This document shows positions 27,266 through 39,096 of a stretch of 64,000 nt of DNA, one piece after another. This DNA is from Acanthosoma haemorrhoidale. Taxonomy: Eukaryota; Arthropoda; Insecta; Hemiptera; Acanthosomatidae. Each line of letters opens with the position of its first letter. The stretch's first letter is position 1. The DNA is taken from positions 34,134,796 through 34,198,795 of the forward strand of contig OV884012.1 in NCBI GenBank assembly GCA_930367205.1, written 5' to 3'. The notes under the pieces are model-generated. The model was not told the origin of the DNA. It saw only the letters and a program-made list of their open reading frames with translations, and ran no database searches. The translations under genes and the position numbers were made by a program.

Positions 27266-30200
27266 CAATTCTATAGCAACATAACGGCTGATTTCAACTT
27301 GGGATCACAATGTTTGTTTTATGATTTTTCAAACCTATAATTCTGATTATATTTATCATGTGGTCACATTACAAACAGCCTTACTGTTTAGTCATTTTTA
27401 TTCAGTCCATTCGCTTTTTTTTCCATATATTTATTGTTTCCTTAGATGTAATTTTTGGGAACAAGCGATTCTGAACCAATCTACACCTCCGCACCTTTTC
27501 CACTACCCAAAACATATTGATTGATTCTATTTTTATAGCACCTCTAAGTTTATTTCAACTATTGCTATATTTATTGGATGCTGACCATCCATAATTCTCA
27601 TCGCTGTTCGTCATATTTTCGTAATTTTCGGATAGATGTACTGAAGGAGTCTTTTTATATACCCTCCTCTCTCCCTCTGGTGACATGGCTATAAAATAAT
27701 GGAGTTGAAAGTTCTGTCAGAAGATCTTCAGCTTGGGATGTGAAAAAGAGTCGTTAGGTTTTTAAGTTCATTTACGGACAAAATATATTGTTGGTAAGAA
27801 TTAGTGTTAATAGTTAGGTGCATCAAAACCTGCATCACCCGATATATATTAATATCAATTCATTAGTTACCTACTAATCACTAATATCCACCTCCTTTTT
27901 GTTTTGTTCACTAATCATGGAAACATGAACATCCACTCTTTAGTCTTGTTATCAGAACCTGTTGCAGACATGCTATGGTATGTCAAGTCGTTGTCCATGA
28001 ATGAACTTGATGTAAACATAACAACCATCAATTCCACCTACCTACGTTATAAAGTGTCCTAGAGACCTCATAGTTGAATCTTTCAGATTAGCTCTACTTT
28101 GTTCAACTTACTTAGTTTATTTTGTCAATATCAGTTCTAGTCAAATATAAGTATTAGGGCAATCATGGCATGTTTGGGGTTTGTAATTGTTTGATTTTTC
28201 CACAAAAAAAACTTAATTTTTCTTTGTTACCTTCAATTTTACAAAACCATATTCCGATCCCCTCGACAGACCGGTATTGGTTGTAATTCATATCTTTAGA
28301 TAATGCACCTACATGCCAGAGCTGAAAACACTAATTCAAAATGGCTTCGACAAGATAGATTAGCCATAATACAATAAGTATTCAGGTGATGCCCTGCGTA
28401 CGGAGTAGCAATTATCGTAAACGATTCTTTCCGTGACTTGACATCTTCAAACAGTCACTTCCGAGCCGAACTTTCTGTAAAACCTACTTCTTTATAATCG
28501 TGTTTACCTTATATATAGGGGGAGACTGTTGGAAGTTGTGGCAACTTTTGCATCAGAAAATCCCTATAAATATCAGGAAAGGTTCTAGGATATTATTATC
28601 ATAATATATTGTAGTATATTAGGATTGTGAAAAAGATCCGAGCCAGGTGTGACGCATTATTTGCACTCATTAGAAGCACACGTTCGGTTAATTCGCTAGC
28701 TCTAATTTAAATTTCAAAGAGCAGGAGTAGAGAATGTCATTTGAGAGTATACGAGTTTATCTGTTAAAGAACATTTAAATAGACGTAGCCTACAGGAATT
28801 AAATAGAATATTTACTACGGTAAAACCTATTTTCTTAATTATCTCAACAATTCATTACAACATTTTATATTATATGTATGATCACACTTATAACGTTTTC
28901 GCTCCAAATACGATCAATGGCTTCATTGATAGTAAACAGTCAAGACATATTAGTTTGATATGACGCCAAATTTAATGTACATGAATCATTTCTAACGAGT
29001 TCATGTATCAAAAAAAAAATCATAGAATTTTTAAGCTGTATTAGCATATCTTTCAAAAAAATAGTGAACCAAATTGTCAACTAAGGAATACTCCCCTACA
29101 TTCAAGGGAATTGTATACCGTGCAATCACTTGAAACATACGTAAAAACGTACGTAGTGATATTTGTACGATTAAAATGTTGAATCTGTGTTGTAGCAACT
29201 CTCTCTGAATGCATTAGACTGACCTCTGTAACGGCTGGCAAAACTTTTAGTTTTCATAGAGTTGATTCACCACTTATTTAGTAAAGCAGCTGATCATTTC
29301 CTCTTAAGCGGCTGAGTGAACCGCTACCAGGCTTACCTCCACCACCTCATAAAATTTCTTAGAGAGAACTAAGAACCGAATCCAGGCCTCAGCTTGAAAT
29401 GGGTATTTGAAGTTCTATTTACTCTGTACAGTAATCTCTGGAATACTAATATCTATCATCTCATCATCATTATATCCATTCATCTTGGATACTAGGATTC
29501 ATTTACCCTTAACTCCACCAATGATGGTCTGGCTGAATTACTTGCCCCCTCCACTTCGAAAATTGAAGGAATGTAATATTTTTATGTTATAGATGTATTG
29601 AAGTTTGGACGTATTAGTTCTTAAAGATCTCAAATTTTATTTACATTCTACCGAATTATTAGCCGATGAAACTAGTTGATTCAAGGATCGATTATCTCCA
29701 TTTTTATCTCATAGATAATAAATTAAATTGTATTTTTACAATCTGTACAAACAAAATAAAGATATCCTATGATCTTAACATCATGGGAACTTATGGTAAA
29801 CAATGGGAAATGAAACTGAACTGGCCTGACTCTCATCACATTTAATTAATTTTTCTAGACATCGCGTTATTGTGTTTTAACAAAAAACCTATTTCAAGGT
29901 ACTATGGTATATACATCTACAATATGAAGTATATTGAACCGTATTAACAAACCTTACCGAAAAAGAATTTAGAAGCGTTCGTTGGATTTAAGGTGGAGAG
30001 TCGTTTTACCTTTTTATACCGACCAAACCCCACACAGCAATTTGCGCTCATGGTTTATATTGGCCACAGATAAGACCTGTCACAACCATATCTTATAATT
30101 CAATTTTTAATTTTAATAAAGGTAAAAATTACCTTTCTCTAGCCTAATTAGTGGGCATTAGGTGGTCGTAACTACAATATTCGCTGTTTTTTCTTTCTTT

Positions 30201-31600
30201 TTCAAAGATGTTTGGTTAATACAAGTATCGTTTCAGTACCTACATTCATTTCTCATCAACTTTGTAACATCCCTTTCCACGAGGTGTATTCAACCACGAC
30301 GTTAATAAACTGTAACCGCTGCCAAAACCTTAGCGCTAAATGCTTGGATCAAAACCACTGAATGTACGTCATTGGCCTATGTTAGCTGCGTAAAGGTTCG
30401 ATACTCGCCCCGTTGGTGACTATGCGTTCAGTTAGCTGTAAAGCGCTTGGAGGGTACGGAGGCATTCAATGGACAGATGTTAAAACATGTCCCGGTAGTC
30501 CGCTGTTGCGAATGGCCTGCGCTTTAGGGCCGGCTGAACAGCTGACCTGCACTCGTTCTCCTAAATCAAAGGGCCCGATTGCTCAGGGCAGGGGGATGTC
30601 AGAGATGGCAAATATTTATAGAGTATTCAGTGACTGCTCACTGTTCCGGCCGATTGCCTCCATCAATATTATATTGCCTTCCTATCAGTATTCATACGTG
30701 AGACCGCCTCCTCGCACAGTTTTCAGACATAACAGAGCCGCTGCTGTGAACAGGGCCCTCTGCTAACAGACATACGGGGAGTCTCATGTTTAAAATATGG
30801 GCTTCACCCCCAGGAGGAGAAAACTTAACATCCCAAATGAGATTGCGCTGGCATAGCAGCCTTTTATAAATATGTTCCTGATCCGGATGTATAAATAACA
30901 CTCTGCTTGTTCCCTTTTTTTTTCTTTTTTTTCCGGTCTTATTTACTGCTTGACTATAGCTGAACTTTAATATATCTCCAACTCTTTCCGTGTTTTTCTA
31001 GTATGGCAATAAGTCTTGCAGTTAGTATTTATTCTGTTAAAAACAAATGTTGGAGCACTTTTTTTTTCTGAACTTAATGAAAGTGGTATTTAATATCTAA
31101 AAGTTTGATGAATATCGTATTTTTTTTAGACTTTATTTAGCATTTAACAGACCTTGGTATAAATTAGCCAACAGGTGTAAACTATTGTGGCCATTAATAA
31201 ACTCTGAATTAATTTTGGATTATATTGTGGCAGAATATTTGATCTTGACAAAGCTATCAGCTTGTACTAGTTGAGGTTAGTACAGACCACTAAAGTACGT
31301 ATGATCATACATTCCATGAATATGATGTACTCAATTTCAGTCATTCAAGATCCAGCAGAAACATTATCAGTTTCGTTTATTTATTCTACCATTGATTAAT
31401 CACTATTTAAAAAATCTTGCTGAAGCATCGTCTAACTGACAATGTAAGTTATGTCAAACGAACAACCCGTGTTCGTCAAAAAGCGCCAGAAATAGCCTTA
31501 AGCCCGTTAGAGTCGGAGTTGGATGGAAAGAATGCGTGGGGGCTGTGTGGGTAGATATCCTACCCCTGTAACGACTTTCTTACAAGCTCAATTTTCATCT
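27266..31600. other. Intronic DNA with a GC-richer island at about 30380-30790
   Basis: AT-rich apart from 30380-30790, which has a 117-codon frame (30413-30766) without a recognisable domain and a GGTTCGATACTCGCCC sequence at 30392-30407 resembling a tRNA T arm. No surrounding cloverleaf could be drawn. Nothing else was identified. Confidence 0.45.
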
Positions 31601-31668
31601 CCTTCTTTAACCAGTTATATATCGATCCTTCTTTAACCAGTTATATATCGATCCCTTTTTAACTAGTT
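31601..31668. repeat. 26-bp tandem repeat, about 2.6 copies
   Basis: Units at 31601-31626 and 31627-31652 are identical (CCTTCTTTAACCAG then TTATATATCGAT). A third, partial and diverged unit follows (CCCTTTTTAACTAGTT). Confidence 0.95.
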
Positions 31669-32446
31669 GTTTGATGAATATGTGAAAAGGGAACGAATGA
31701 ATTCCATGTCTTCGATAGTAACGCAGATAGTTTTACTAGCTAGATCATTCTTCACCGCTATAATATTAATAATGGATGAGATCTCGTTTCTTAGGCCAAA
31801 CAAAGCCCTTTTTCCTGATTGCTTCAACTGTCATTCTATTCATAATTTACCATCTCATGTTCCATCAAGATCCTTGTAATATTTTTATCCTTATTTTTTT
31901 AAAAAAAGGCTCTTTTAGTTCTCTCCGCGCTTTTCTTACTGAGGCTGGTATTCCAGACATTTTTATTTTCATAACCCTATGGTCCCGATTCATTCTATAC
32001 ATATCAGCCATTGGTGTTTTCTAGCATTTAATACAACTCACCTTTATTGCTATAAAATTACAACCTCCAATTTATTGCGCAATAAGTCCATAATCAATGT
32101 TCTCATTCATACTATATTTACAGTTCTTCATTTACTCGCTCAGTCATACAGTATTTACAAATATCCCAGAGGCTCCCTAAATCTACATGGATCACCTAAC
32201 TTGCATGCGAAAGGCGAAGCGGAGTCTTGGGAAGTCCCCCACGCTCCTCCATCAGCCGCATCAATGGATATGAACAAGTGGAAGCTGGTCAAGAACGCGA
32301 GAGTCATAGACGGTCAAAACATGATTGGAGAAATTGGCCATTGCAAGGACTCCCGCTGTCACGAGGCAGCTGCTTCAGTCTCCGAGGAGGATTATAGGGG
32401 TGTGTGGCGCTGTATAAAGACTGTCCTAGGGGAATAGGGTGGTTGG

Positions 32447-33068
32447 GTAGGTTTGATGTTTGTAGTGAGCTGTGAAAGTACGGGAAAGATGCAGAGCGAA
32501 TTTTTCCGATCTTTCCTCATCTGAAGCTGCACAGGATCCATCATCCCGACAGAGTATATGTGAAACAGGATAATGTTTTAGAATATTTTTAGTTACATTC
32601 CACAAGAAATTATACCTGGTAGACATAGAGGAGCGGTGAGAATTAAAGGAATCGGATCGGAAGGATGCTAAATGCCGCTTTACCAACCTGCAATAATGAT
32701 TGTACGAGCGACGATCAGCAGGTTGTCGGGATTTTTGTCCCCCTGTTCTCGAGTGGCATTTGGATTGGATTAGGTCTTTGAGATGCTGAGGTAAAGATTT
32801 TCGTTGTGAATTTTTGGATGACAGCCGGGTGATGATGCTTCCCAAACCGACCTCAGAGTAGTGACAGAATGCACTGCATCTTCTTGATTGAGCTCTTTGA
32901 TGTATAACACTTTGAGGTCTACAGAATCTGTAAGAAGCTGTTGGGAGTGGACCCAATGACCTGGGCTCCTAATAAATGATGGAGGAGACAGTTTGTGAAT
33001 TGGTTTTAGGGAAATAGTTAGAATCGAAGGGCTATGATCGGAGGAGAGGTTATCGAGGCGCGTAAGTG
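32447..33068 (-). pseudogene. Jockey endonuclease C-terminus and EN-RT linker remnant
   Basis: The minus strand reads RLDNLSSDHSPSILTISLK, with the SDH motif that closes APE-type endonucleases. After a frame change it reads LPQHLKDLIQSKCHSRTGGQ, then ADRRSYNHYCRLVKRHLASF, and RDDGSCAASDEERSEKFALH. This matches the usual Jockey pattern between endonuclease and RT: LP..IR.LI..KR, LN.L...LK and a DGS.A.SDEEKAE.FA.HL block. The RT fingers should follow, but the frame passes at once into 3'-UTR-type sequence. Confidence 0.85.
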
Positions 33069-33109
33069 AATAGTTTAGTGTGTCATAGTAGTGTTCCTAA
33101 ACTACGGAA

Positions 33110-33605
33110 GGATGTAATGCTTCGTCTTGTCGCTTATCCTTACGCAGCACGTTGGTTATTTGACGAACTTTGTATAACAGACCTTAGAGCTCATTCTCTA
33201 TTTCGTCGTTGTAGTGGGATGCAGGTTTCTGATTATCACCCGTAGAGATCTTTCTTGCTTCAGCTGATATGTATGGAAATCAGCCTTTGTATCTTAATAT
33301 TTGGTGACTGGCCTATACTTATCGGGATATTCTGAAGAACTTTCTGTGCCTTATGATCGATTGAGGCATGTATATTTGCTAGTACCTAGCAGTTTTGTTA
33401 ATCGTGACCTTAGGAAATTAAAATTGTTAATATTTCTGACGAATATTGAAGGCGGTATAGGCTGTTTTGATGTTCAGCCTCCATGTCCTCCCTCTACTTG
33501 TGTATATTTCAGCACCTCGAAACTGTTTGGCGTGAATAATAGAGACTAGCCGGCGGTTTCTTTTCCCTTTTTAGAAGTGCTTGGCTTCGGTGGTAAGTCG
33601 TCCAT
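33110..33605 (-). pseudogene. Jockey ORF1 (gag-like) remnant
   Basis: Starts MDDLPPKPSTSKKGKETAG then a stop. Other pieces in the same or neighbouring frames are PIPPSIFVRNINNFNFLRS, YRPVTKY and FHTYQLKQERSLRVIIRNLH. The last block (FHTYQLK...R.V.R.LHP) is a hallmark of Jockey-type ORF1, just before its zinc knuckles. The knuckles are not seen, and the frame runs with stops and shifts into endonuclease-type sequence. ORF1 normally packages element RNA in ribonucleoprotein particles. Confidence 0.8.
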
Positions 33606-34613
33606 TTAGCTAGCTGCAGAACAATTTATATCTCTATTCGAATGGCGTGATTTTCGCCTAATTGGCGATGGAGTAGGTGTTGTGCCAAGAGGACATGGGC
33701 GTTTTTTGTATTTTGAGACGTTAGTTGTTGACAAAAACGTATCTTGCATTATTAAGAATATTTATTATTATTGACAAAATAAAATGGGGTGGGCCTCCTC
33801 CCTGTAGCCTCGATCAGACGGCTTATTGCACTAGAGGTGACAGTAATACCACTCAGCCAGGCTGATATCGTAGGCCAGGAGTGGTCTGCGTTTTGCCCTA
33901 AGTTATCTATGGCCCGGTAGGGACACACAAAGCCTATTCAATATGGCTGGCTTCTCTGTAAGATCTCTAACACACATTGAATGGGTGTAGTCATTTTAAC
34001 TCACATTTTAAGAGCTCTCTTGTGAACAGCTCCCCTGAAATGTCTGTGAGATAGTTTTGAGACCGATATACTTCCTATGAACGGTAGTAAAAGGTGTTGA
34101 TATGGAAAGGGATACGAATACGTTATTATCTAACAATAGCGCAGGTGCTGAAAATTCCTAGAATTAATGATAAATTCTTTCGTTCAGTCAGTGATTGATA
34201 ATAATTACGTGATTACCTAAAAGAAAGTATGTCTAATTTTTTCAGGTATGAAATGTTTTTTTCTTAAATTATGTTATTGTGTCGTTAACGTTCATTCATT
34301 CAGTGAAATAGTGCGATTTTCGTTCTCCTTGAGTTCATATGACTGCTATCGTCGGACACAAGCAATCCCTCTGTACCAGTTTTAAATCAAAGCCGCTCAT
34401 TTCGAGCTCAGAACTGATTTCACTACTTAACACAGAGGGAACTGTATTTCGTCCAGTAGATACTTAAACATGAAGTTACCTCGACGATATTTGTTCTCAG
34501 TACAATCCCTTGAATCATTCATCTCTCCCATACGTGGGGCATCAATTCGTGCCGTGAGCCCGTTCTCTTCGTAGAAAGACTAATATTTAATTAGACAATT
34601 ATTTAGCTTGGCT

Positions 34614-34638
34614 ATTGGCCATTGGCCATTGGCCATTG
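34614..34638. repeat. (ATTGGCC) tandem repeat, 3.6 units
   Basis: Three exact 7-bp units at 34614-34634, then ATTG. ATTGG is the reverse CCAAT box. It opens a moderately GC-rich stretch to about 34830 that holds two more GGCCATTG/CAATGGCC-like sites. Confidence 0.95.
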
Positions 34639-34639
34639 T

Positions 34640-36505
34640 TTCCCGAGCCCTAAGAGAGCTAATAAGGGTGCAGGCATCGGATCACAATGGCCAAGTGGGA
34701 TTCATTAATAATTCGGTGAGTAGAGACTCCACCCCTGGTGTATAGCCGCGGCTCTATTACAAACAAGGTCCATTGTGGCCGGCACCGACGAAAATTTCCC
34801 TCACCTAAACTGGGATATTTTACAAAAGTCGGGTAAAAACACCCGTAAAATGATGAATACTTCTTTCAGCCATTATATACTGTATTCATAATATTCCTTT
34901 CTTTTTTTTTACCGTTTAAATATTAAACTCGAGGTGGACTTCTGAAAACAAAAAATTGAAATAACTTCCAAAAAAAACCTTTTTTTTATTTATTTAAACG
35001 TCAGAAGTGAAGGCCTTTGAATTTAAAAGGCCCGTTAAATGTGCATAGAGAGAGAAAAAACCAACTTTCGTAATACATAGGTATTCATGATATGAATAGA
35101 TATTGTCATTCATTAACTGGATAAAAACAATGTATCCTATTAATTAAACATTTTTCTGGTCGCATGCACTATACGTTGTGAGAAAGATTGTCAAAAATAG
35201 GAAAGGAATGTGGGACATTTTTATCAGTAGGTCATTTTTTTAACTTCTAGAATCTTACTAGTGATTGCATGTCCTGGGCTAACGGTATGTCCGTATTATC
35301 GTTAGTTTTCTTTTACCACTTCCTATAGCTACTACCAAGAACTCACATAAACAACAAACAAATATAAAAACTGTTTTTTAACAGTTATTTTAGAAAATAT
35401 TCGTAATTTTCTAACTTTTTAAAAATGAGAATATGTTTGAAACTCCAATAAAATGTATCTTTCATTAAATAATAAATATGACGAGTAAACAATAATATGT
35501 CGTTAAATTGACTAAAAAGTAAAACGCTGATACTTTAATAAAAATATGTGATCGAATTCCAGTAGAAACTTAGCATTCTTCGTCAGAAGATAAATATTTA
35601 TTCTACCCTTTTTTCACTCTTGCTGAACCGAAAACCTCCAGTCAATGTTTTTTTGTGTTTGTGTTCGGTGTTTCTACTGGTTTGTTGAAGAACTTCCGTA
35701 CTATTTTATTTATTATGGTTTTTAACCCCATTTATAATATCAGTGATATAGATTCCATATCACCTAGGCCCCTTATGTGACAAAGAAATTTCAGAAGTCC
35801 GTTTTTTAAGCATATTTATACTACGCATGTTGGACTACTGGTCCAAAGTGTCAAACTAATTAGAAAAATACATGGATTTCGCAGTAAACATGGTTTCGAA
35901 AATGAAATATCGGAGAGGTCTGAATACCGCAAACAACAGGTTCAGCCCCGGCCACGTAAGGGAACCAGAGAAGCTCGTTTGCTGTGGAGGTGTTGGTCTT
36001 CCATGGGTGGATTGTTGTACTACGGAGATAGTGATCTGTATACCTAATCATCGATGTGTTCTAATTCAATTAGTGAGGTATAATTATAGCAGCGCTATTG
36101 CAAACATTAATTAAATGCGTAAATTAACAGCTATTATAATAATATGCCGTTGGTATACCATTTCCATTTAGTGATAGGAACGGGCAGTGGCTATACTGGC
36201 AATTAGTAACCTTCCACTTTTGGGATATAGCACGCTCGGTGTAATTGATCTCTCATAATTTAGAATCTTCGTCTTTCTTAGGCACGCTATCATTTGTATA
36301 AACGGTTCAATAAGAATATTAACGGCCGCTTTGGCCTTAGTTGGAACGTTTATCCCTAAACGGTATCGCTAGTGTACACATATCTACGTCATATTGAGAC
36401 AGCGTTTAGGAAGGACGTAGGCTCAACAGCGTAAGATTGCTATGCTGTGCACGGGTTTGTAAGCACAATACCCTCACCAACGTAATCCAATCGTAAATAA
36501 TAATA
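34640..36505. other. Intronic DNA; GC-richer candidate regulatory stretch at its left end
   Basis: 34640-34830 contains GTTTCCCGAGCCC, AATGGCCAAGTGGG, GCCGCGGC and CCATTGTGGCCGG next to the ATTGGCC repeat. The remainder is AT-rich and featureless to me. Confidence 0.4.
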
Positions 36506-36515
36506 ATAAATAAAT

Positions 36516-36570
36516 CGTCTTATATTCCTTTATTGTGCTACAATTACAATCTGCCTTTTATAAGGCAATG
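36516..36570 (-). mobile_element. Minimal Jockey 3'-end insertion (about 55 bp)
   Basis: The plus-strand sequence CCTTTATTGTGCTACAATTA, followed by CAATCTGCCTTTTATAAGGC, nearly equals the terminal 3' bases of the copy at 39109. It is flanked by ATAAATAAAT at 36506-36515 and 36571-36580, a possible 10-bp duplication, although this repeat is low complexity. If right, it is an extremely 5'-truncated insertion in the same antisense orientation. Confidence 0.7.
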
Positions 36571-38501
36571 ATAAATAAATAAATATAGATGAAATACTGT
36601 ACCCGTAGACGATTAGCACAATCGTAGGTCTGTTGTACACTTCAAATGTCTATAGTTCAGGTTCAATTTTTTATCAGCCATGGCTATCATATTATAGCAA
36701 CTTCAAAGTCACTATCTAAAAAATAAACACTTCGAACATTAGGAAGGCCATTTCAATTATTTTACCACCCACTTCGTATGTAATTTATTTGCATTGAATC
36801 CATTCTTCATTTATCCTAGGAGATCAAGCAGTTTTACAAGATGATTTTTAAGTCGAAAAACTACAAAATCTGGGGTTTTTTTCAGCGCCTCATGATATTC
36901 AGTAAAACCGTTAGGTCATAATTTCACCCCCCTCCGAGAATATGGCTACCTAATAAGGTTGACAAAGGGCCGGACTAATCTGAAACTTGAGGGTGTGAAA
37001 CCAGGGGAACTTGACCTAAGTTTGAACACCTGTCCAAAAGCATGAACACAATAAACAGGAGTACCAACTACTCTGCGTCACCAGATTTCTCCTATGCATT
37101 CAGATATTATGCCAATCACTACCTTCTTGATATAGTTTTCCCAATAATTTCCGGTGCGATGTTTTTGTGATGAGTTATGACATTACGACGTCGCTTTAGT
37201 AATTTTATTTCCATTTGTCCTATTGGAACTGACTCCAAACATGTTAAACGTACTCGTTATTAAACAAAACATTCAAACTTCCTTTGATTTAATAAAAAAA
37301 ATAAATGTTTCACCTTTCTTATCGTATTTCATGGTGACTAATTAACTGTAACAATCTCATTGTAGTGAATCCTGCTCGAAAACGTTGCTGAAACAATCTA
37401 AAAGATTTGCTCCAATTTTTATTTTATTTGTTATCTCTCTCATTGATGTTTTGGCTGGACCGGCAAATCAAAAATAATTGTATATATGTTTTAAATACCT
37501 TTGATTCTTATTAAATGAGCATTATATTTCCACTTGAAATTGGACTAGCCAATCACCAGTTTTTTTCAGTGGCAGGTTTAGGCGAATTTTGAACTATGCT
37601 CCCCTTACTAGCATTAAATATTGATTAGTTAGTCAGAAATTACGAGAAAAATGATAACTATGGTGCAACATATCATCATGAATCGGGATTGACGATCCGC
37701 TGTGGTCGGTATGAGGAGCTGAGGATTTAGGGTGGTATGCTTAATTTTTGAATTATAAACCGGATTCACACATGGTTTATTCAAGTATCCAAACCTTGGG
37801 GATCGCACGGGTTTCCGCAATTAAAATTCAGTATGCATTTAAAAAAAAGCAGGCTGCAGGATCAGCTGATATCCAACTACATCGCCTACCCAAATCCGGG
37901 ATATACCTGCCATAAAGATAAGACTAAAGAACCGTTGTAAAAACGGCACTTTGCTTAATCCCTCTAGGTTGGAGTGTGTTGAAGAGGAGGTGCAAAATTC
38001 TTGGAAATCCTGGAACGAACCAAAGAATAAAAACGGAGTCTCTGCTCCAACTATGACAACTGGAAGCAAAGACTGGTTTAATCATTTGGTTCCTCTTCAT
38101 CTTATAATACCTTGAATCAATATTATCTGTTACTGTTATACTATATGTTAATAGCGTTCATCTCCAATGCTCTAAGTTGTGAAATTGTGAAACGCATCAT
38201 TCATTTGGGTTTGATTATTCATTAGACCTAGGCTCATTTAACGAAGATTGAGCATAAGATGTACAAGCTATACTAAATTGAAATGCATTAAAAATGTATT
38301 CTCCGGAAACCAGAGAAAAAAAATATAATAAAATTAAATCGATGTCCATGTGATTTTTCTCATAGAATGATAAAGCTTTTAGATGTTGGCAACTAATCAC
38401 CGCATGCATTTTCTCATCAGATTTTTCCTATTGATTGGAATAATGCGTGTCATTATATAATGTCTACTGTACAAACTAATCGCGATTTATGTGTGTTTCA
38501 G

Positions 38502-38682
38502 CAAACGCTAAGCCCCTGACGTTCGACGAAGTGTACAACCAGTCGAGCCCTACCAACTGCACAGTGTACTGCGGCGGGCTCACGAACGGCCTCACAGAGG
38601 AGCTAATGCAGAAGACATTCGCCCCCTACGGAACCATCCAGGAGATCAGAGTCTTCAAAGACAAAGGATACGCTTTTATCAG
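38502..38682 (+). CDS. Rox8: TIA-1/Rox8 exon: linker and first part of RRM3
   Basis: This internal exon codes for the linker before RRM3 and its first half: [19 protein letters not shown], then RNP2 as CTVYCGGL, a helix segment ([13 protein letters not shown]) and the start of RNP1 in [11 protein letters not shown]-1/TIAR/Rox8 proteins bind U- and AU-rich RNA. They act in alternative splicing (U1 snRNP recruitment to weak 5' splice sites), translational silencing and stress granules. The [12 protein letters not shown] block and the VYCGG form of RNP2 are characteristic of the third RRM of this family. The acceptor is TTTCAG at 38496-38501 and the donor is AG|GTATTT at 38683. The exon enters in phase 1 and leaves after two bases of an Arg codon (AG|G). 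An ATG at 38489 lies in the intron and is not a start. The symbol is by orthology. Confidence 0.93.
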
Positions 38683-39085
38683 GTATTTGTTTATGTATTT
38701 ATTATCTCTATCTTCGGCAGTAGCTCTGCCCTGATTTGATACCTGTCCTTGCATTTGCCTTGTTTATTTATGCCAGGGAAAATACTCTTTGGCTTTAGAT
38801 TGGTTTGTAGTATTTATCCTCTGTCGCTGTTGCTTTGTGAGTTTCTTCAATAGTTAAAAACGGATATTGAAACTTTACCGTTCAATATTTTACCAAGCGA
38901 AATTTCCTTTGGGCATATCAGACCCATAGGGTCATTGATGCATAAATCAGCAATTTTCTCCAAACCATTCACAATTTTTTCTCTGCGTATACCCACTGAG
39001 GAATAACGCAGGATTCATTTCGCCTTGACCTATGACTTTGACCTTGTGTCTAGGTTTTTACCCTAATATAGAGAGTAGTATGATA

Positions 39086-39096
39086 TGCTAAATATA
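39086..39096. repeat. Target-site duplication, left copy, Jockey insertion
   Basis: TGCTAAATATA, identical to 39944-39954. The right part merges with the TA-rich tail of the element, so the inner boundary may shift by a few bases. Confidence 0.8.

Larger units (their letters stand above)
32041..33720 (-). mobile_element. Internally deleted Jockey-clade element, antisense
   Basis: On the minus strand the order is: leader, ORF1 (gag) remnant with an ATG at 33603-33605, the last part of the endonuclease with the SDH motif near 33040, the endonuclease-RT linker, and then directly the 3' UTR of the same family ending in AATAAAGG (plus-strand TTTATT at 32043-32048). The RT and the N-terminal endonuclease are missing. 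It therefore appears to keep both ends and to have lost the middle, with two junctions, around 33060-33120 and at about 32437-32450. Stops and frameshifts are frequent, so it is old. The outer 5' boundary is uncertain and no target-site duplication was found. Confidence 0.8.
1..38501 (+). other. Large intron upstream of the RRM3 exon of the TIA-1/Rox8 gene (3' part)
   Basis: No host exon could be recognised in this stretch. It ends in a good acceptor, a T-rich tract followed by TTTCAG at 38496-38501, directly before the RRM3 exon. The coding frame enters that exon in phase 1, so an upstream exon must supply the first base of the split codon. RRM1, RRM2 and the linker of this family were not seen, so they probably lie before base 1 and this intron would exceed 38 kb. 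That is inference: a small exon hidden in this stretch cannot be excluded. The stretch contains transposon copies and GC-rich islands, listed separately. Confidence 0.65.

Noticed and set aside
30392..30407. GGTTCGATACTCGCCC resembling a tRNA T arm
   Set aside because: No cloverleaf could be built around it on either strand.
30413..30766. 117-codon open frame on the + strand
   Set aside because: No recognisable motif; overlaps a minus-strand frame of similar quality, as expected from base composition.
31979..32437. 152-codon + strand frame
   Set aside because: Its C-terminal half is the antisense of the Jockey 3' UTR; the matching frame at 39167-39508 has the same origin.
38489..38491. ATG in frame with the RRM3 exon
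   Set aside because: It lies in the polypyrimidine/acceptor part of the intron; the acceptor and the phase with family proteins show that the exon starts at 38502.
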